Assembly (NCBI RefSeq): GCF_001757105.1
Contig: NZ_MDHN01000041.1
Coordinates: 1 to 64,000, forward strand
Reading direction: 5' to 3'
Length of the DNA: 64,000 nucleotides
From: Alteromonas confluentis
GTDB lineage: Bacteria > Pseudomonadota > Gammaproteobacteria > Enterobacterales > Alteromonadaceae
Both the position numbers and the translations under genes were made by a program. Below are positions 1 through 9,378 of this stretch, piece by piece. The first letter of the stretch is position 1; each line of letters begins with the position of its first letter. The notes under the pieces were generated by a model. The model saw only the letters and a list, made by a program, of their open reading frames with translations. It did no database searches and was not told where the DNA came from.

Positions 1-459
1 CTGTAAAGACCCCATCTGACTTAATGCAGATGGTCAGTCCGGTTTTATCCTCCACACCATTACTGGCTTTCTCAGGCCGGACCTTACTCACTACTACGGC
101 ATCATCTGCCACCTCGCACCAACACCTGCCTTGAGTTTCCTCTCGTACAGATGCTTCTGGTTTATCACCAGAGACGGTGTCAGGCTTCCCCAGTTACTGC
201 ACTGGCTCCCTGTTAGAAATCCCACCCTCAAGCACAATACAGGACTGACCGAGTATCGGGCTTCACGCTATTTTGCACGCTTACCCTCCTGCATTGCCGA
301 ATCAGGTTCACTTTCGTTGTGTACTTCTAACTTCCTATGGCTTCCTTCAGACCCTGCCGTTAGCCAGCAACGCCCTTGCCATTCGGATTATCTTCCCCTC
401 AGTCAGGGTGATTCAGGCTTCTTTCAACCTGACGGGTTTGCCAGCTTCGCTGGGCAAAC
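1..459 (-). mobile_element. Probable group II intron, 5' RNA part (cut by window edge)
   Basis: No open reading frame here looks real. Read on the minus strand, the stretch has the compact, stem-rich, purine-rich look of group II intron domain I, and near the left edge it has the phrase GATGATGCCGTAGTAGTGAG, which resembles the sequence commonly found just before the intron-encoded reverse transcriptase. The reverse transcriptase gene itself would lie left of position 1. The minus-strand start abuts the U-run of the grxD terminator and opens with a hairpin (436-459, arms GTTTGCC and GGCAAAC). Insertion right after a terminator is typical of group IIC introns, but the usual GUGYG 5' end is not seen. 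Recognition is from memory of the pattern, not from a database search. Confidence 0.5.
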
Positions 460-480
460 AAAAAACCCGGCAATGCCGGG
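460..480 (-). terminator. Intrinsic terminator of grxD
   Basis: On the minus strand a CCCGGC/GCCGGG stem with a 3-nt loop (466-480) is followed by six U. It lies about 50 bp past the grxD stop and directly before the putative intron. Confidence 0.85.
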
Positions 481-530
481 TTTCTTTTTTTATGCTTATC
501 GCCGCTAAACTGCGTCGGCCAGAAAGTCGA

Positions 531-881
531 TTACTCTTCTTCTGTTTTGTACTTTTCTGCAGTTTCTTTTATCAACGGTTGCAATTCTTGTTGCTGGAAC
601 ATTTCGATGATGATGTCACAGCCACCAACCAGCTCGCCGTCAACCCACAGTTGCGGGAACGTAGGCCAGTTTGCATATTTTGGCAATTCCGCACGGATAT
701 CCGGGTTTTGCAGAATATCGACATAAGCAAAAGGTTCGCCACATGACATTAGCGCCTGTACCGCCTGTGCAGAAAAACCACAGCTAGGCAGTTTTGGGGA
801 GCCTTTCATATATAACAGGATCGGGTTTTCAGCGATTTGCTCTTTGATTCTGTCTACAGTTGATTCGGTCGTATTTTCCAT
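531..881 (-). CDS. grxD: Monothiol glutaredoxin Grx4
   Basis: A 116-residue monothiol glutaredoxin that carries and delivers [2Fe-2S] clusters in the cytoplasm, usually with BolA-type partners. The CGFS active site is at residues 34-37, preceded by KGSPKLPS, and the glutathione-binding segment follows (WPTFPQLW, then VGGCDI). Length and motif order match E. coli GrxD (115 aa). The start ATG has AGAGGATTGG in front of it. It is a single-gene unit on the minus strand with its own terminator, divergent from sodB. Both act in iron and oxidative-stress handling, and their adjacency is also common in related genomes. Confidence 0.97.
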   Translation of the reverse strand: MENTTESTVDRIKEQIAENPILLYMKGSPKLPSCGFSAQAVQALMSCGEPFAYVDILQNPDIRAELPKYANWPTFPQLWVDGELVGGCDIIIEMFQQQELQPLIKETAEKYKTEEE

Positions 882-1226
882 CCAATCCTCTTTAGGTGGT
901 CGGTTTAACTAGTTCTTGCATTATGGGTATCCTGACAACGGATTCAAGGGTCAGCCAGAATAAATCCCGTAAAAAGGAAATTTCGTCGCCAGATGAGTGA
1001 TCTTTATTGCCAGATTGCTATAACACTATTACACAGGCTTTTCTGATATAGGCTAAAGACAATTTTTTGCATTCTCAGAATAAAAATGCATAAATCTGTC
1101 ATTGAGTTATCAAATTCAACCCTTATATCTAAACCACAGTAATTGACCGTTGTCGCTTTCGCTCTCAGCTTTCTGTTCTGGCCGCGAAATCCGACTTTAC
1201 TTCCTAGAGAAAAATGGAGAATTCAA
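882..1226 (+). promoter_or_regulatory. grxD-sodB divergent intergenic region
   Basis: This gene-free stretch of 345 bp must hold the promoters of grxD (minus) and sodB (plus). One weak sigma70-like candidate for sodB is TTGAGT (1102-1107), a 16-bp spacer and TATATC (1124-1129). Another possible -35 is TTGCAT at 1067-1072. I see no clear Fur or OxyR site and no small gene. An upstream in-frame extension of sodB to 1143 exists but has no ribosome binding site. Confidence 0.3.
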
Positions 1227-1808
1227 ATGGCGTTTGAACTACCACCACTGCCGTACGAAAAAAATGCACTTGAGCCGCACATTTCTGCTGAAACGCTGGA
1301 ATATCACTACGGTAAGCACCACGCTACTTACGTAACTAAGTTAAATGGTCTGGTAGAAGGTACTGATCTGGAGAGCAAATCTCTGGAAGAGATTATCAAA
1401 ACTTCTGAAGGCGGCGTATTTAACAACGCAGCGCAAATCTGGAACCACACGTTCTACTGGCATTGCCTGAGCCCGAATGGCGGCGGTGAAGCAACTGGCG
1501 CAGTGGCCGATGCTATCAAAACGAAATGGGGTTCTTTCGAAGACTTCCAGGCTGCATTCGACGATAAAGCAGTAAACAACTTCGGCTCTAGCTGGACTTG
1601 GTTAGTGAAAACTGCTGACGGTTCTCTGGATATCGTTAACACCAGCAACGCAGGCACGCCTATCACTGAAGAAGGTGTTACGCCTCTGCTGACTGTTGAC
1701 CTGTGGGAACACGCTTACTACATCGATTACCGTAATGCACGTCCTAAGTATCTGGAAAACTTCTGGAAACTGGTTAATTGGGAATTTGCGAACGAAAACT
1801 TTGCATAA
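1227..1808 (+). CDS. sodB: Iron superoxide dismutase
   Basis: Converts superoxide to peroxide and oxygen in the cytoplasm. The 193-residue product has the same length as E. coli SodB. Metal ligands are visible: H27 ([11 protein letters not shown]), the WNHTFYWH histidine near residue 74, and the D-x3-H pair in [12 protein letters not shown] near 157-161. The FNNAAQ segment, with its Gln near residue 70, marks the iron rather than the manganese type. The frame stays open upstream to 1143, but ATG 1227 was chosen because GGAGAA precedes it at the right distance and [10 protein letters not shown] is the conserved N-terminus. It is monocistronic, with a strong terminator 30 bp downstream. Confidence 0.98.
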   Translation: MAFELPPLPYEKNALEPHISAETLEYHYGKHHATYVTKLNGLVEGTDLESKSLEEIIKTSEGGVFNNAAQIWNHTFYWHCLSPNGGGEATGAVADAIKTKWGSFEDFQAAFDDKAVNNFGSSWTWLVKTADGSLDIVNTSNAGTPITEEGVTPLLTVDLWEHAYYIDYRNARPKYLENFWKLVNWEFANENFA

Positions 1809-1838
1809 TTAAATGCACTGATTTTAGTCAGTAATTTT

Positions 1839-1866
1839 AAAAAGCCCGCTGATTAGCGGGCTTTTT
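1839..1866 (+). terminator. Intrinsic terminator of sodB
   Basis: AAAAAGCCCGCT and AGCGGGCTTTTT form a 12-bp stem around GATT, ending in a U-run. Confidence 0.93.
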
Positions 1867-2043
1867 GTTACATAAATTTAACCTCAACTCACTGGCATTA
1901 AAGACAATTCCTTTTTGAAAAGGTTCATTCTTTTATTAGATGAATATTCCGGTTTTTATTACCAAATATCCTGAGAAAACACTTCCAACTTGCTCAAACA
2001 GGTCTAAGCTGTAAATACGGGAATCCGTTTTTTGGGGAAATCT

Positions 2044-3966
2044 ATGGGTATTTTCGAGCATTACCAGCAACGTTACGAAGAGCGCCAACAAGAAGAATTC
2101 ACCATCCAGGAATTTTTGGATATCTGTAAAGACGACCCAACCGCTTATGCAAATTCAGCAGAACGGTTGCTTCAGGCCATTGGTGAGCCTGAAATGGTCG
2201 ACACTTCCACTGACCCGGCGCTTAGTCGAATATTTTCAAATAGGGTCATTGCGAGATATCCGGCATTCCATGAGTTTTACGGCATGGAAGAAGCCATTGA
2301 GCAGATAGTGTCTTATTTAAGGCATGCCGCTCAGGGCCTCGAAGAGAAAAAACAAATTCTCTACCTGCTTGGTCCGGTAGGCGGCGGTAAATCCTCCCTT
2401 GCCGAACGACTGAAAGAACTCATGCAACGGGTACCCATATATATGTTGAAAGGGTCACCCACCAACGACCATCCATTCTCACTTTTTGATTTACACGAAG
2501 ATGGCAATATTCTTGAGAAAGAATATGGCATTCCAAAACGCTATCTGAAAACCATCATGTCACCCTGGGCCCGTAAACGTCTGCACGAGTTTGGTGGCGA
2601 TATCACTCAATTTAAGGTGGTTCGGGTTTATCCTTCTATTCTCGATCAAACCGGTATCGCTAAAACCGAGCCGGGCGACGAGAACAACCAGGACATTTCA
2701 TCGCTGGTCGGTAAAGTAGATATCCGCCGTCTGGAGCAATTTGCTCAGAACGACCCTGATGCTTACAGTTATTCCGGTTCCCTGTGTAAAGCTAACCAGG
2801 GCCTGATGGAATTCGTAGAGATGTTTAAAGCACCGATTAAAGTGCTGCATCCACTGCTTACGGCTACTCAGGAAGGCAACTATAACCCTACAGAGGGTTT
2901 CTCTGCCCTGCCCTTCGACGGCTTGATTCTGGCTCACTCTAATGAGTCTGAATGGCAATCGTTCCGCAACAATAAAAACAACGAGGCTTTCCTCGACCGC
3001 GTTTATATCGTGAAAGTGCCTTATTGTCTGCGGGTCTCTGAAGAGCTGCACATTTACCGCAAGTTACTTGATAACAGTGAACTCAACGGCGCACCTTGTG
3101 CACCTGACACACTGGAATGCCTGGCCCAATTTACGGTGCTGTCGCGCTTAAAAGAACCAGAAAATTCCAGCATCTATTCTAAAATGCGGGTCTACGATGG
3201 CGAAAGCCTGAAAGACACCGACCCGAAAGCCAAGTCCTATCAGGAATACCGTGATTACGCCGGTGTTGATGAAGGTATGGAAGGGTTATCCACCCGTTTC
3301 GCGTTCAAGATTTTGTCGCGGGTGTTCAACTTCGATCATCAGGAAGTGGCTGCTAACCCGGTTCACCTGTTTTACGTGCTTGAGCGTCAGATCGAGCGAG
3401 AGCAATTCCCGCAGGACACCGCCGATCGCTATCGTGAATTCCTTAAAGGTTATCTCATTCCCCGTTACGTGGAATTTATCGGTAAGGAAATTCAAACCGC
3501 GTATCTCGAATCCTATTCAGAGTACGGTCAGAACCTATTCGACCGCTATGTCACCTATGCCGACTTTTGGATTCAGGACCAGGAATACCGCGATCCGGAA
3601 ACCGGTCAGCTGTTCGACCGCGAATCATTGAATGCGGAACTGGAAAAAACCGAGAAGCCGGCTGGTATCAGTAATCCGAAAGACTTCCGTAATGAAATCG
3701 TTAACTTCGTGCTGCGCGCCCGGGCAAATAATGGCGGCAAAAATCCGGCCTGGACCAGCTACGAAAAACTGCGCACTGTGATCGAGAAAAAAATGTTCTC
3801 CAACACAGAAGACTTATTACCTGTCATTTCTTTCAACACTAAAGGTTCGACAGAAGATAAGAAAAAACACGATGACTTTGTTAATCGCATGGTGGAAAAA
3901 GGCTATACCTCCAAGCAAGTCAGACTGTTATGTGAATGGTATCTGCGGGTACGCAAAGCGTCCTAG
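2044..3966 (+). CDS. prkA: PrkA/YeaG family serine kinase, AAA+ type
   Basis: The 640-residue product is close throughout to E. coli YeaG (644 aa), a stress-induced Ser/Thr kinase with an AAA+ core. The Walker A motif GPVGGGKSS is at residues 110-118. The C-terminal PrkA kinase domain includes the conserved block SRLKEPENSSIYSKMRVYDG. In enterobacteria it is made under nitrogen starvation and stationary phase and works with YeaH; the substrate here is unknown. ATG 2044 was chosen over an in-frame start four codons earlier because GGGGA lies 6 nt upstream and MGIFEHYQQRY aligns with MNIFDHYRQRY of YeaG. It heads a three-gene unit with yeaH and spoVR. Confidence 0.95.
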   Translation: MGIFEHYQQRYEERQQEEFTIQEFLDICKDDPTAYANSAERLLQAIGEPEMVDTSTDPALSRIFSNRVIARYPAFHEFYGMEEAIEQIVSYLRHAAQGLEEKKQILYLLGPVGGGKSSLAERLKELMQRVPIYMLKGSPTNDHPFSLFDLHEDGNILEKEYGIPKRYLKTIMSPWARKRLHEFGGDITQFKVVRVYPSILDQTGIAKTEPGDENNQDISSLVGKVDIRRLEQFAQNDPDAYSYSGSLCKANQGLMEFVEMFKAPIKVLHPLLTATQEGNYNPTEGFSALPFDGLILAHSNESEWQSFRNNKNNEAFLDRVYIVKVPYCLRVSEELHIYRKLLDNSELNGAPCAPDTLECLAQFTVLSRLKEPENSSIYSKMRVYDGESLKDTDPKAKSYQEYRDYAGVDEGMEGLSTRFAFKILSRVFNFDHQEVAANPVHLFYVLERQIEREQFPQDTADRYREFLKGYLIPRYVEFIGKEIQTAYLESYSEYGQNLFDRYVTYADFWIQDQEYRDPETGQLFDRESLNAELEKTEKPAGISNPKDFRNEIVNFVLRARANNGGKNPAWTSYEKLRTVIEKKMFSNTEDLLPVISFNTKGSTEDKKKHDDFVNRMVEKGYTSKQVRLLCEWYLRVRKAS

Positions 3967-4025
3967 TCTGCTTACGTGGTAGCAGAACAAGACGCATTGT
4001 TGTTGAAACCAAATAGTAGGTATCT

Positions 4026-5312
4026 ATGGCGCATTTTATTGACCGAAGATTAAACAGTAAGGGAAAAAGCACGGTAAACCGTCAACGCTTTCTGCGTCGC
4101 TATAAGCAGCAGATCAAGCGTGCGGTTTCCGACGCTGTTGGCCAACGTTCAGTGACGGATCTGGAAACCGGCGAACAAATCAGTATTCCGTCAAGAGACA
4201 TTAAAGAGCCGGTATTCCATACCGGCAAAGGTGGACAGCGTACCGTTGTCCATCCCGGCAACGATCAGTTCACCGCTGGCGACAAAATTGAGCGTCCACC
4301 TTCTGGTGGTGGTCAGGGCCAGGGTGAAGGTGAAGCCAGTGACAGTGGCGAAGGTCAGGACGAGTTTTCATTCTCTATTTCAAAAGATGAGTACCTTGAC
4401 CTGCTGTTCGACGATTTGGCGTTACCCAACCTGAAAAAAAACCAGTTCGACAAGGTCGTGCAGTACGAAACTTATCGTGCCGGTTATCAAACTGACGGTG
4501 TGCCCAGTAACCTCGACATTGTTCGCTCACTAAAAGGCTCGGTTGCCCGCCGTATCGCATTAAGCGGCAGCGACAAGCGGGCATTGCGGGAAAAAGAGGA
4601 ACAGCTTGAAGCACTGAAAGCCGACAAACACGATAACAGCCTTGCCATTCTCGAACTAGAGAAAGAGATTGCTGAGTTAAAAGCGAAAATCGCCCGGGTG
4701 CCGTTTATCGACACCTTCGATTTACGCTTCAAAAATTACGACAAGAAAGCCATTCCCACCAGTAAAGCGGTGATGTTTTGTCTTATGGACGTGTCCGGTT
4801 CGATGGACCAGGCTACCAAAGACATGGCCAAGCGCTTTTACATCCTGCTTTATCTGTTCCTTACCCGCACCTATGAGAATGTGGAGGTGGTCTACATTCG
4901 CCACCATACGCAGGCCAAGGAAGTGGACGAACAGGAGTTTTTCTATTCGCAAGAAACGGGTGGCACCATTGTATCCAGCGCACTCAAACTGATGGATGAA
5001 ATCATCAAGGAGCGCTATGTGGATACCGATTGGAATATTTATGCCGCTCAGGCATCGGACGGTGACAACTGGGCGGATGACTCGCCTCAGTGTAAGCAAA
5101 TTCTGATGAAAGAGCTGTTACCGGTCACCCGATATTTCGCTTACATCGAAATTACCGAGCGTCAGCACCAAAGCCTCTGGCGCGAGTATCAGCAGGTGGA
5201 AAACAGCTGCGAGAATTTCGTCTGTAAGCACATTCAGAGCGTCAGCGACATATTCCCTGTATTCAGGGAACTGTTTAAGAAATCTGAACAGAGCGCGGCC
5301 GCAGGAGGATGA
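4026..5312 (+). CDS. yeaH: YeaH/DUF444 von Willebrand A-like protein
   Basis: A 428-residue DUF444 protein and partner of the YeaG kinase. A basic N-terminal part is followed by a Gly/Gln/Glu-rich linker (about 92-112), a predicted coiled coil (about 185-225) and a von Willebrand A-like domain with the metal-site motif DVSGSM at 255-260. This domain normally mediates protein-protein contacts. It starts 59 bp after prkA and stops 1 nt before the spoVR start, so the three genes are probably cotranscribed, with spoVR translation coupled. The molecular role of the family is not settled. Confidence 0.94.
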   Translation: MAHFIDRRLNSKGKSTVNRQRFLRRYKQQIKRAVSDAVGQRSVTDLETGEQISIPSRDIKEPVFHTGKGGQRTVVHPGNDQFTAGDKIERPPSGGGQGQGEGEASDSGEGQDEFSFSISKDEYLDLLFDDLALPNLKKNQFDKVVQYETYRAGYQTDGVPSNLDIVRSLKGSVARRIALSGSDKRALREKEEQLEALKADKHDNSLAILELEKEIAELKAKIARVPFIDTFDLRFKNYDKKAIPTSKAVMFCLMDVSGSMDQATKDMAKRFYILLYLFLTRTYENVEVVYIRHHTQAKEVDEQEFFYSQETGGTIVSSALKLMDEIIKERYVDTDWNIYAAQASDGDNWADDSPQCKQILMKELLPVTRYFAYIEITERQHQSLWREYQQVENSCENFVCKHIQSVSDIFPVFRELFKKSEQSAAAGG

Positions 5313-5313
5313 T

Positions 5314-6834
5314 ATGTCAAAAACGCAAAAACGTGCGGAAACGCCTTTAAGCGATGGTCCAGACTGGACTTTCGACATGCTGGAAGAGTATGAAACCCAT
5401 ATCGACCGCATTGCGAAAAATTTCAAACTCGACACCTATCCGAATCAGATAGAAGTCATTACCGCTGAACAGATGATGGATGCGTATGCCAGTATTGGTA
5501 TGCCCATCAACTACACTCACTGGTCGTTTGGCAAAAAGTTTATTCAGACCGAACAAAACTACCGCCGCGGCCAGATGGGCCTGGCCTACGAGATCGTCAT
5601 TAACTCCGATCCCTGTATCGCCTACCTGATGGAAGAAAACACCATTACCATGCAGGCACTGGTGATGGCGCACGCCTGCTATGGTCACAACTCATTCTTT
5701 AAAGGTAATTACCTGTTCCAGACCTGGACCGACGCCAGCTCCATTATCGATTATCTGGTATTTGCTAAAAATTACATCGCCAAGTGCGAAGAACGCTACG
5801 GTACCGATGAAGTGGAAAGCATTCTGGATTCCTGTCATGCGTTGATGAACTATGGCGTTGACCGTTACAAGCGGCCGCAGAAAATCTCTCTGCAGGAAGA
5901 ACAGGCTCGTCAGGAACAACGGGAAAAATACCTGCAGTCTCAGGTGAATGAACTGTGGCGTACCGTACCCGACTCACATGCCGATACTAAACCCAGACAA
6001 GCCCGCTTCCCATCGGAGCCGCAAGAAAACTTACTGTATTTTATCGAGAAAAATGCACCTCTGTTAGAACCCTGGCAGCGTGAGCTGGTGCGTATTGTTC
6101 GCAAGGTCTCACAGTACTTCTATCCGCAAAAGCAAACTCAGGTGATGAACGAAGGCTGGGCCTGTTTCTGGCACTACCATATTCTTAATCAAATGTACGA
6201 TGAAGGTTTGGTAACCGACCGCTTTATGATGGAATTTCTACACAGCCATAGCGGTGTGGTGATGCAGCCTGAATATAACAGTCCTTACTATTCCGGTATC
6301 AATCCGTATGCGCTGGGCTTCAACATGTTCATGGATATCAAGCGCATGTGCCAGAACCCTACTGAGGAAGATAAATATTATCTGCCAGATGTCGCAGGGA
6401 AAGACTGGCTTGAAACCGTGCACTTCGCTATGCATAATTTTAAAGATGAAAGCTTCATTAGTCAGTTCCTGTCACCCAAGCTGATCCGTGATTTCAAACT
6501 GTTCTCCATCGAGGATAACGAAGAGGATCCGTACATTAGCGTAAGTGCCATTCATGATGAACAAGGCTATCTGAAAATTCGCGAAAAACTGTCCGCGCAA
6601 TACAATCTTAGTAACCTCGAGCCGAATATTCAGGTTTATAATGTGAATGTTCGCGGTGACCGCTCACTCACGCTTCGTTATGTACCACAACGAGGAATCC
6701 CCTTGGCAGACTCGAAAGACGAAGTCATGCGGCACCTGTTCCGCTTATGGAAATTTGACGTGTATCTTGAGCAAGATACGGGTAACGGTGCAGAAGTGAT
6801 TGCTAGCTGTATGCGAACTGCCAACGCCGCCTGA
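5314..6834 (+). CDS. spoVR: SpoVR/YcgB family protein
   Basis: A 506-residue SpoVR family protein (YcgB in E. coli, 510 aa; SpoVR of Bacillus functions in spore cortex formation, but the gammaproteobacterial role is unknown). Conserved stretches include NEGWACFWHYHIL and SPYYSGINPYALGF. The start codon follows CAGGAGGAT, which overlaps the end of yeaH. prkA-yeaH-spoVR is a recurrent trio in non-sporulating Proteobacteria and behaves as a stationary-phase stress unit. Function beyond this is inference from neighbours. Confidence 0.95.
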   Translation: MSKTQKRAETPLSDGPDWTFDMLEEYETHIDRIAKNFKLDTYPNQIEVITAEQMMDAYASIGMPINYTHWSFGKKFIQTEQNYRRGQMGLAYEIVINSDPCIAYLMEENTITMQALVMAHACYGHNSFFKGNYLFQTWTDASSIIDYLVFAKNYIAKCEERYGTDEVESILDSCHALMNYGVDRYKRPQKISLQEEQARQEQREKYLQSQVNELWRTVPDSHADTKPRQARFPSEPQENLLYFIEKNAPLLEPWQRELVRIVRKVSQYFYPQKQTQVMNEGWACFWHYHILNQMYDEGLVTDRFMMEFLHSHSGVVMQPEYNSPYYSGINPYALGFNMFMDIKRMCQNPTEEDKYYLPDVAGKDWLETVHFAMHNFKDESFISQFLSPKLIRDFKLFSIEDNEEDPYISVSAIHDEQGYLKIREKLSAQYNLSNLEPNIQVYNVNVRGDRSLTLRYVPQRGIPLADSKDEVMRHLFRLWKFDVYLEQDTGNGAEVIASCMRTANAA

Positions 6835-6865
6835 TAAGTGCAAATAATAAGGAAATTGTTTTACC

Positions 6866-8152
6866 ATGCAGTACGACACTATCGTGCTTGGTGCGGGAAT
6901 TGTTGGTGTCAGCGCAGCGCTGCACCTTCAATCCCGGGGTCATCAGGTTGTTTTGCTCGACCGAGAGCAGCCCGGTGAAGGTACCAGTTTTGGGAATGCC
7001 GGGTTGATAGAGCGCTCTAGCGTTATTCCCTACGCGTTCCCGCGGGAGTTCGCTGCCCTGCTCCGCTATAGTTTAAATCGGGAGACCGCTGTGCGGCTTA
7101 ATCCCGGTTACCTGCCAGAAATCGCCCCTTGGTTGTTTCAGTACTGGAAGCAATCCGCCCCCTCACCACTTGATGCATCGACATTAGCCATGCTTCCGCT
7201 TATTGAACGGTGTACTGATGAGCACGACGCCCTTGTGCAACAAGCCGGGCTATCAGAATTGATTCGCTGTGAAGGTTGGATTGAAATATTCAAGAATGAG
7301 CGAGCTTTTAACCGCGCTCGTTCAGAGGCCCAGAGTCTCGTTTCCTATGGCATAAACTATGATGTGCTCGACCAACCGGCATTACAACAGCGTGACCCTC
7401 ACCTCTCTAACAAGGTCATTGGGGGCATTCACTGGCTTGATCCGAAAACAGTGACCAATCCCGGAGCTCTGGTAAAAGGCTATGCAGCACTCTTTCGCCA
7501 ACGGGGAGGGATTATTTTACAGGGTGATGCTCGCTCTGTAGCCCAGGGGGAAAGTGGATGGCAAGTTGATACCTTAGAAGGGCCGGTTATCAGCCAAAAT
7601 GTAGTAGTGGCGCTCGGGCCCAAGTCTGCCGACATTTTTAAGTTATTTGGCTATGCTATTCCGCTTGCCGTAAAGCGGGGCTACCATCGTCATTTCCGTA
7701 TGCAAGAAGGCAAACAATTGCGTCATTCGGTGTGCGACAGTGAAAGTGGCTTTGTGCTTGCGCCTATGAAACAAGGCATTAGGCTAAGCACGGGAATTGA
7801 GTTTGACCGCCCCGGTGCGCCAAAAAATGACAGTCAGCTCCGCCGCTGTGAAGCCATTGCCAGAAGCTTACTGCCCCTTGGTGAACCAATAGAAGATGAG
7901 CCGTGGATGGGTCTTCGCCCTTGCCTGCCGGATATGCGACCGGTAATTGGCGCAGCGCCGCGACATAAAGGTTTATGGTTTAATTTTGGCCATGCACACC
8001 ATGGCCTGACGTTAGGGCCAGTGACGGGTCGATTACTGGCGGAAATCATGACCGGTGAAACGCCCTTCACCGACCCTGAGCCCTACAGCGCGACCCGTTT
8101 TAGTAAGGCCAATGCAGCTTCCAGTCAAACAGAAGCCACTTTATCGAGTTAG
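6866..8152 (+). CDS. FAD-dependent D-amino-acid dehydrogenase-like oxidoreductase (DadA family)
   Basis: A 428-residue protein of the DAO/DadA flavoprotein family. The N-terminus carries the dinucleotide-binding fold (VLGAGIVGVSAALHLQSRG, acidic end LLDRE by residue 33) and the second conserved flavin segment GTSFGNAGLIERSS. The C-terminus has the family block PWMGLRPCLPDMRPVIG followed by NFGHAHHGLTLGP. It probably oxidises the alpha C-N bond of a D-amino acid or N-alkyl amino acid and passes electrons to the respiratory chain. The substrate cannot be read from the sequence. It starts 31 bp after spoVR on the same strand and converges on the MFS gene with an 18-bp gap. Confidence 0.88.
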   Translation: MQYDTIVLGAGIVGVSAALHLQSRGHQVVLLDREQPGEGTSFGNAGLIERSSVIPYAFPREFAALLRYSLNRETAVRLNPGYLPEIAPWLFQYWKQSAPSPLDASTLAMLPLIERCTDEHDALVQQAGLSELIRCEGWIEIFKNERAFNRARSEAQSLVSYGINYDVLDQPALQQRDPHLSNKVIGGIHWLDPKTVTNPGALVKGYAALFRQRGGIILQGDARSVAQGESGWQVDTLEGPVISQNVVVALGPKSADIFKLFGYAIPLAVKRGYHRHFRMQEGKQLRHSVCDSESGFVLAPMKQGIRLSTGIEFDRPGAPKNDSQLRRCEAIARSLLPLGEPIEDEPWMGLRPCLPDMRPVIGAAPRHKGLWFNFGHAHHGLTLGPVTGRLLAEIMTGETPFTDPEPYSATRFSKANAASSQTEATLSS

Positions 8153-8170
8153 CCCTGCGGGTTAACGCCC

Positions 8171-9346
8171 TTAGGCCGGGCGCGTGGTATTGATTGTTGC
8201 CCGGTCGCAGAAAATAAGACAAAGCGCCCCAATAAACGCAGCGCCTGCAGCGAAAGCGAACGTCTCGTAGGCATGAACTCCCTGATCCCACAGCTGCCCT
8301 GCCACATAATTACCCAACGCACCGCCGATACCAAAAGCGATACTCACATACAGTGCTTGCCCGCGGCTCTGAAACCGGGCCGGGAAAAAGTGAGTGATAA
8401 AATGCATAGCAGTCACGTGCGCAAGGCCAAAGCTCAGTGCATGAATGAGCTGACTGACTACCACAACCATACCAAACTGAGCCCAGGCTGCCAGCGCATA
8501 CCAACGCATTGCGGTAAGTACCAAACAAGCCAACAACAATTGCCATACGCCAAAGCGTGAAATGAGCCGACGGGCAACAAGGAAAATACCGATTTCAGCC
8601 ACAACGCCGATAGCGATAAGTAATCCCGTTTGCTGACCCGAGTATTCCAAATCCCGCATGTACAATGCGAAGAAACCGTAATACGCACCAAAGCTCACTT
8701 GCAGTAAAGCGGCCGCGGCCAGAAATAATAAAAATGTGCGATTTTTGGCAATCTGCCACAAAGTCCCGGTTTCCTCTTCTTTCGACGGCACTTTCTCTGG
8801 CTGACGAATAAACAGCGAAGCAATGAACAAACCAGTGAGCACGAATAAACTGGCGTATACCGGGGCTTCAGACGTGAAGATATCCAGCGCTTTACCCACG
8901 GAAACGGTGAGTACGATAAAACCGATACTGCCCCACAAACGGATCTGACCGTAGCTGATTTTTGTCGGTTTCACTGACTGAATGGTGATGACTTCCAGCT
9001 GCGGCAGCACCGCCGTCCAGAACATCATCATTAACCCGAACACCAGCGTTAACCCCCAAAAACTGTGAACCCAGAACACCGTACTGAAACACAGTACCGA
9101 CAATAGGCAGCCCAACCGGACAACGTTAACCGCTTTGCCGGTTTTATCGGCCACACTGGCCCACAGGGAAGGTCCGACGATGCGAGATAAGGTAATAACG
9201 GCCCAGAGTTCACCAATGTCGGCGGAAGAAAAACCACGTCCATCGAGAAAAATGCCCAGATAAGGAGTAAGAACGCCTAACTGCCCGAAATAGAGCCAGT
9301 AGGTGATAGCGAGAAGAATAAGATTAGTGCGTGAATGAGCTACCAT
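8171..9346 (-). CDS. MFS transporter, HcaT-like (3-phenylpropionate/nucleoside symporter family)
   Basis: A 12-helix major facilitator of about 391 residues. The family-typical segments YGQIRLWGSIGF and AYYGFFALYMRDLEYSGQQTG place it in the MFS_1-like group with E. coli HcaT. The substrate is unknown; HcaT carries phenylpropionate, and other members carry nucleosides. Two starts are possible: GTG at 9355 and ATG at 9346. ATG was preferred for its AGAG at a usable distance. It lies 32 bp downstream of aroC on the same strand and may be the distal gene of a prmB-aroC-MFS unit. Confidence 0.85.
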   Translation of the reverse strand: MVAHSRTNLILLAITYWLYFGQLGVLTPYLGIFLDGRGFSSADIGELWAVITLSRIVGPSLWASVADKTGKAVNVVRLGCLLSVLCFSTVFWVHSFWGLTLVFGLMMMFWTAVLPQLEVITIQSVKPTKISYGQIRLWGSIGFIVLTVSVGKALDIFTSEAPVYASLFVLTGLFIASLFIRQPEKVPSKEEETGTLWQIAKNRTFLLFLAAAALLQVSFGAYYGFFALYMRDLEYSGQQTGLLIAIGVVAEIGIFLVARRLISRFGVWQLLLACLVLTAMRWYALAAWAQFGMVVVVSQLIHALSFGLAHVTAMHFITHFFPARFQSRGQALYVSIAFGIGGALGNYVAGQLWDQGVHAYETFAFAAGAAFIGALCLIFCDRATINTTRPA

Positions 9347-9378
9347 TTCACGCACTCTTTAAGAGAGATATTCAAGAA

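Noticed and set aside
131-746. Two overlapping plus-strand open frames (125 and 157 residues)
   Set aside because: They run through the putative group II intron RNA, the grxD terminator and the antisense of grxD. There is no ribosome binding site and the amino acid composition is unnatural.
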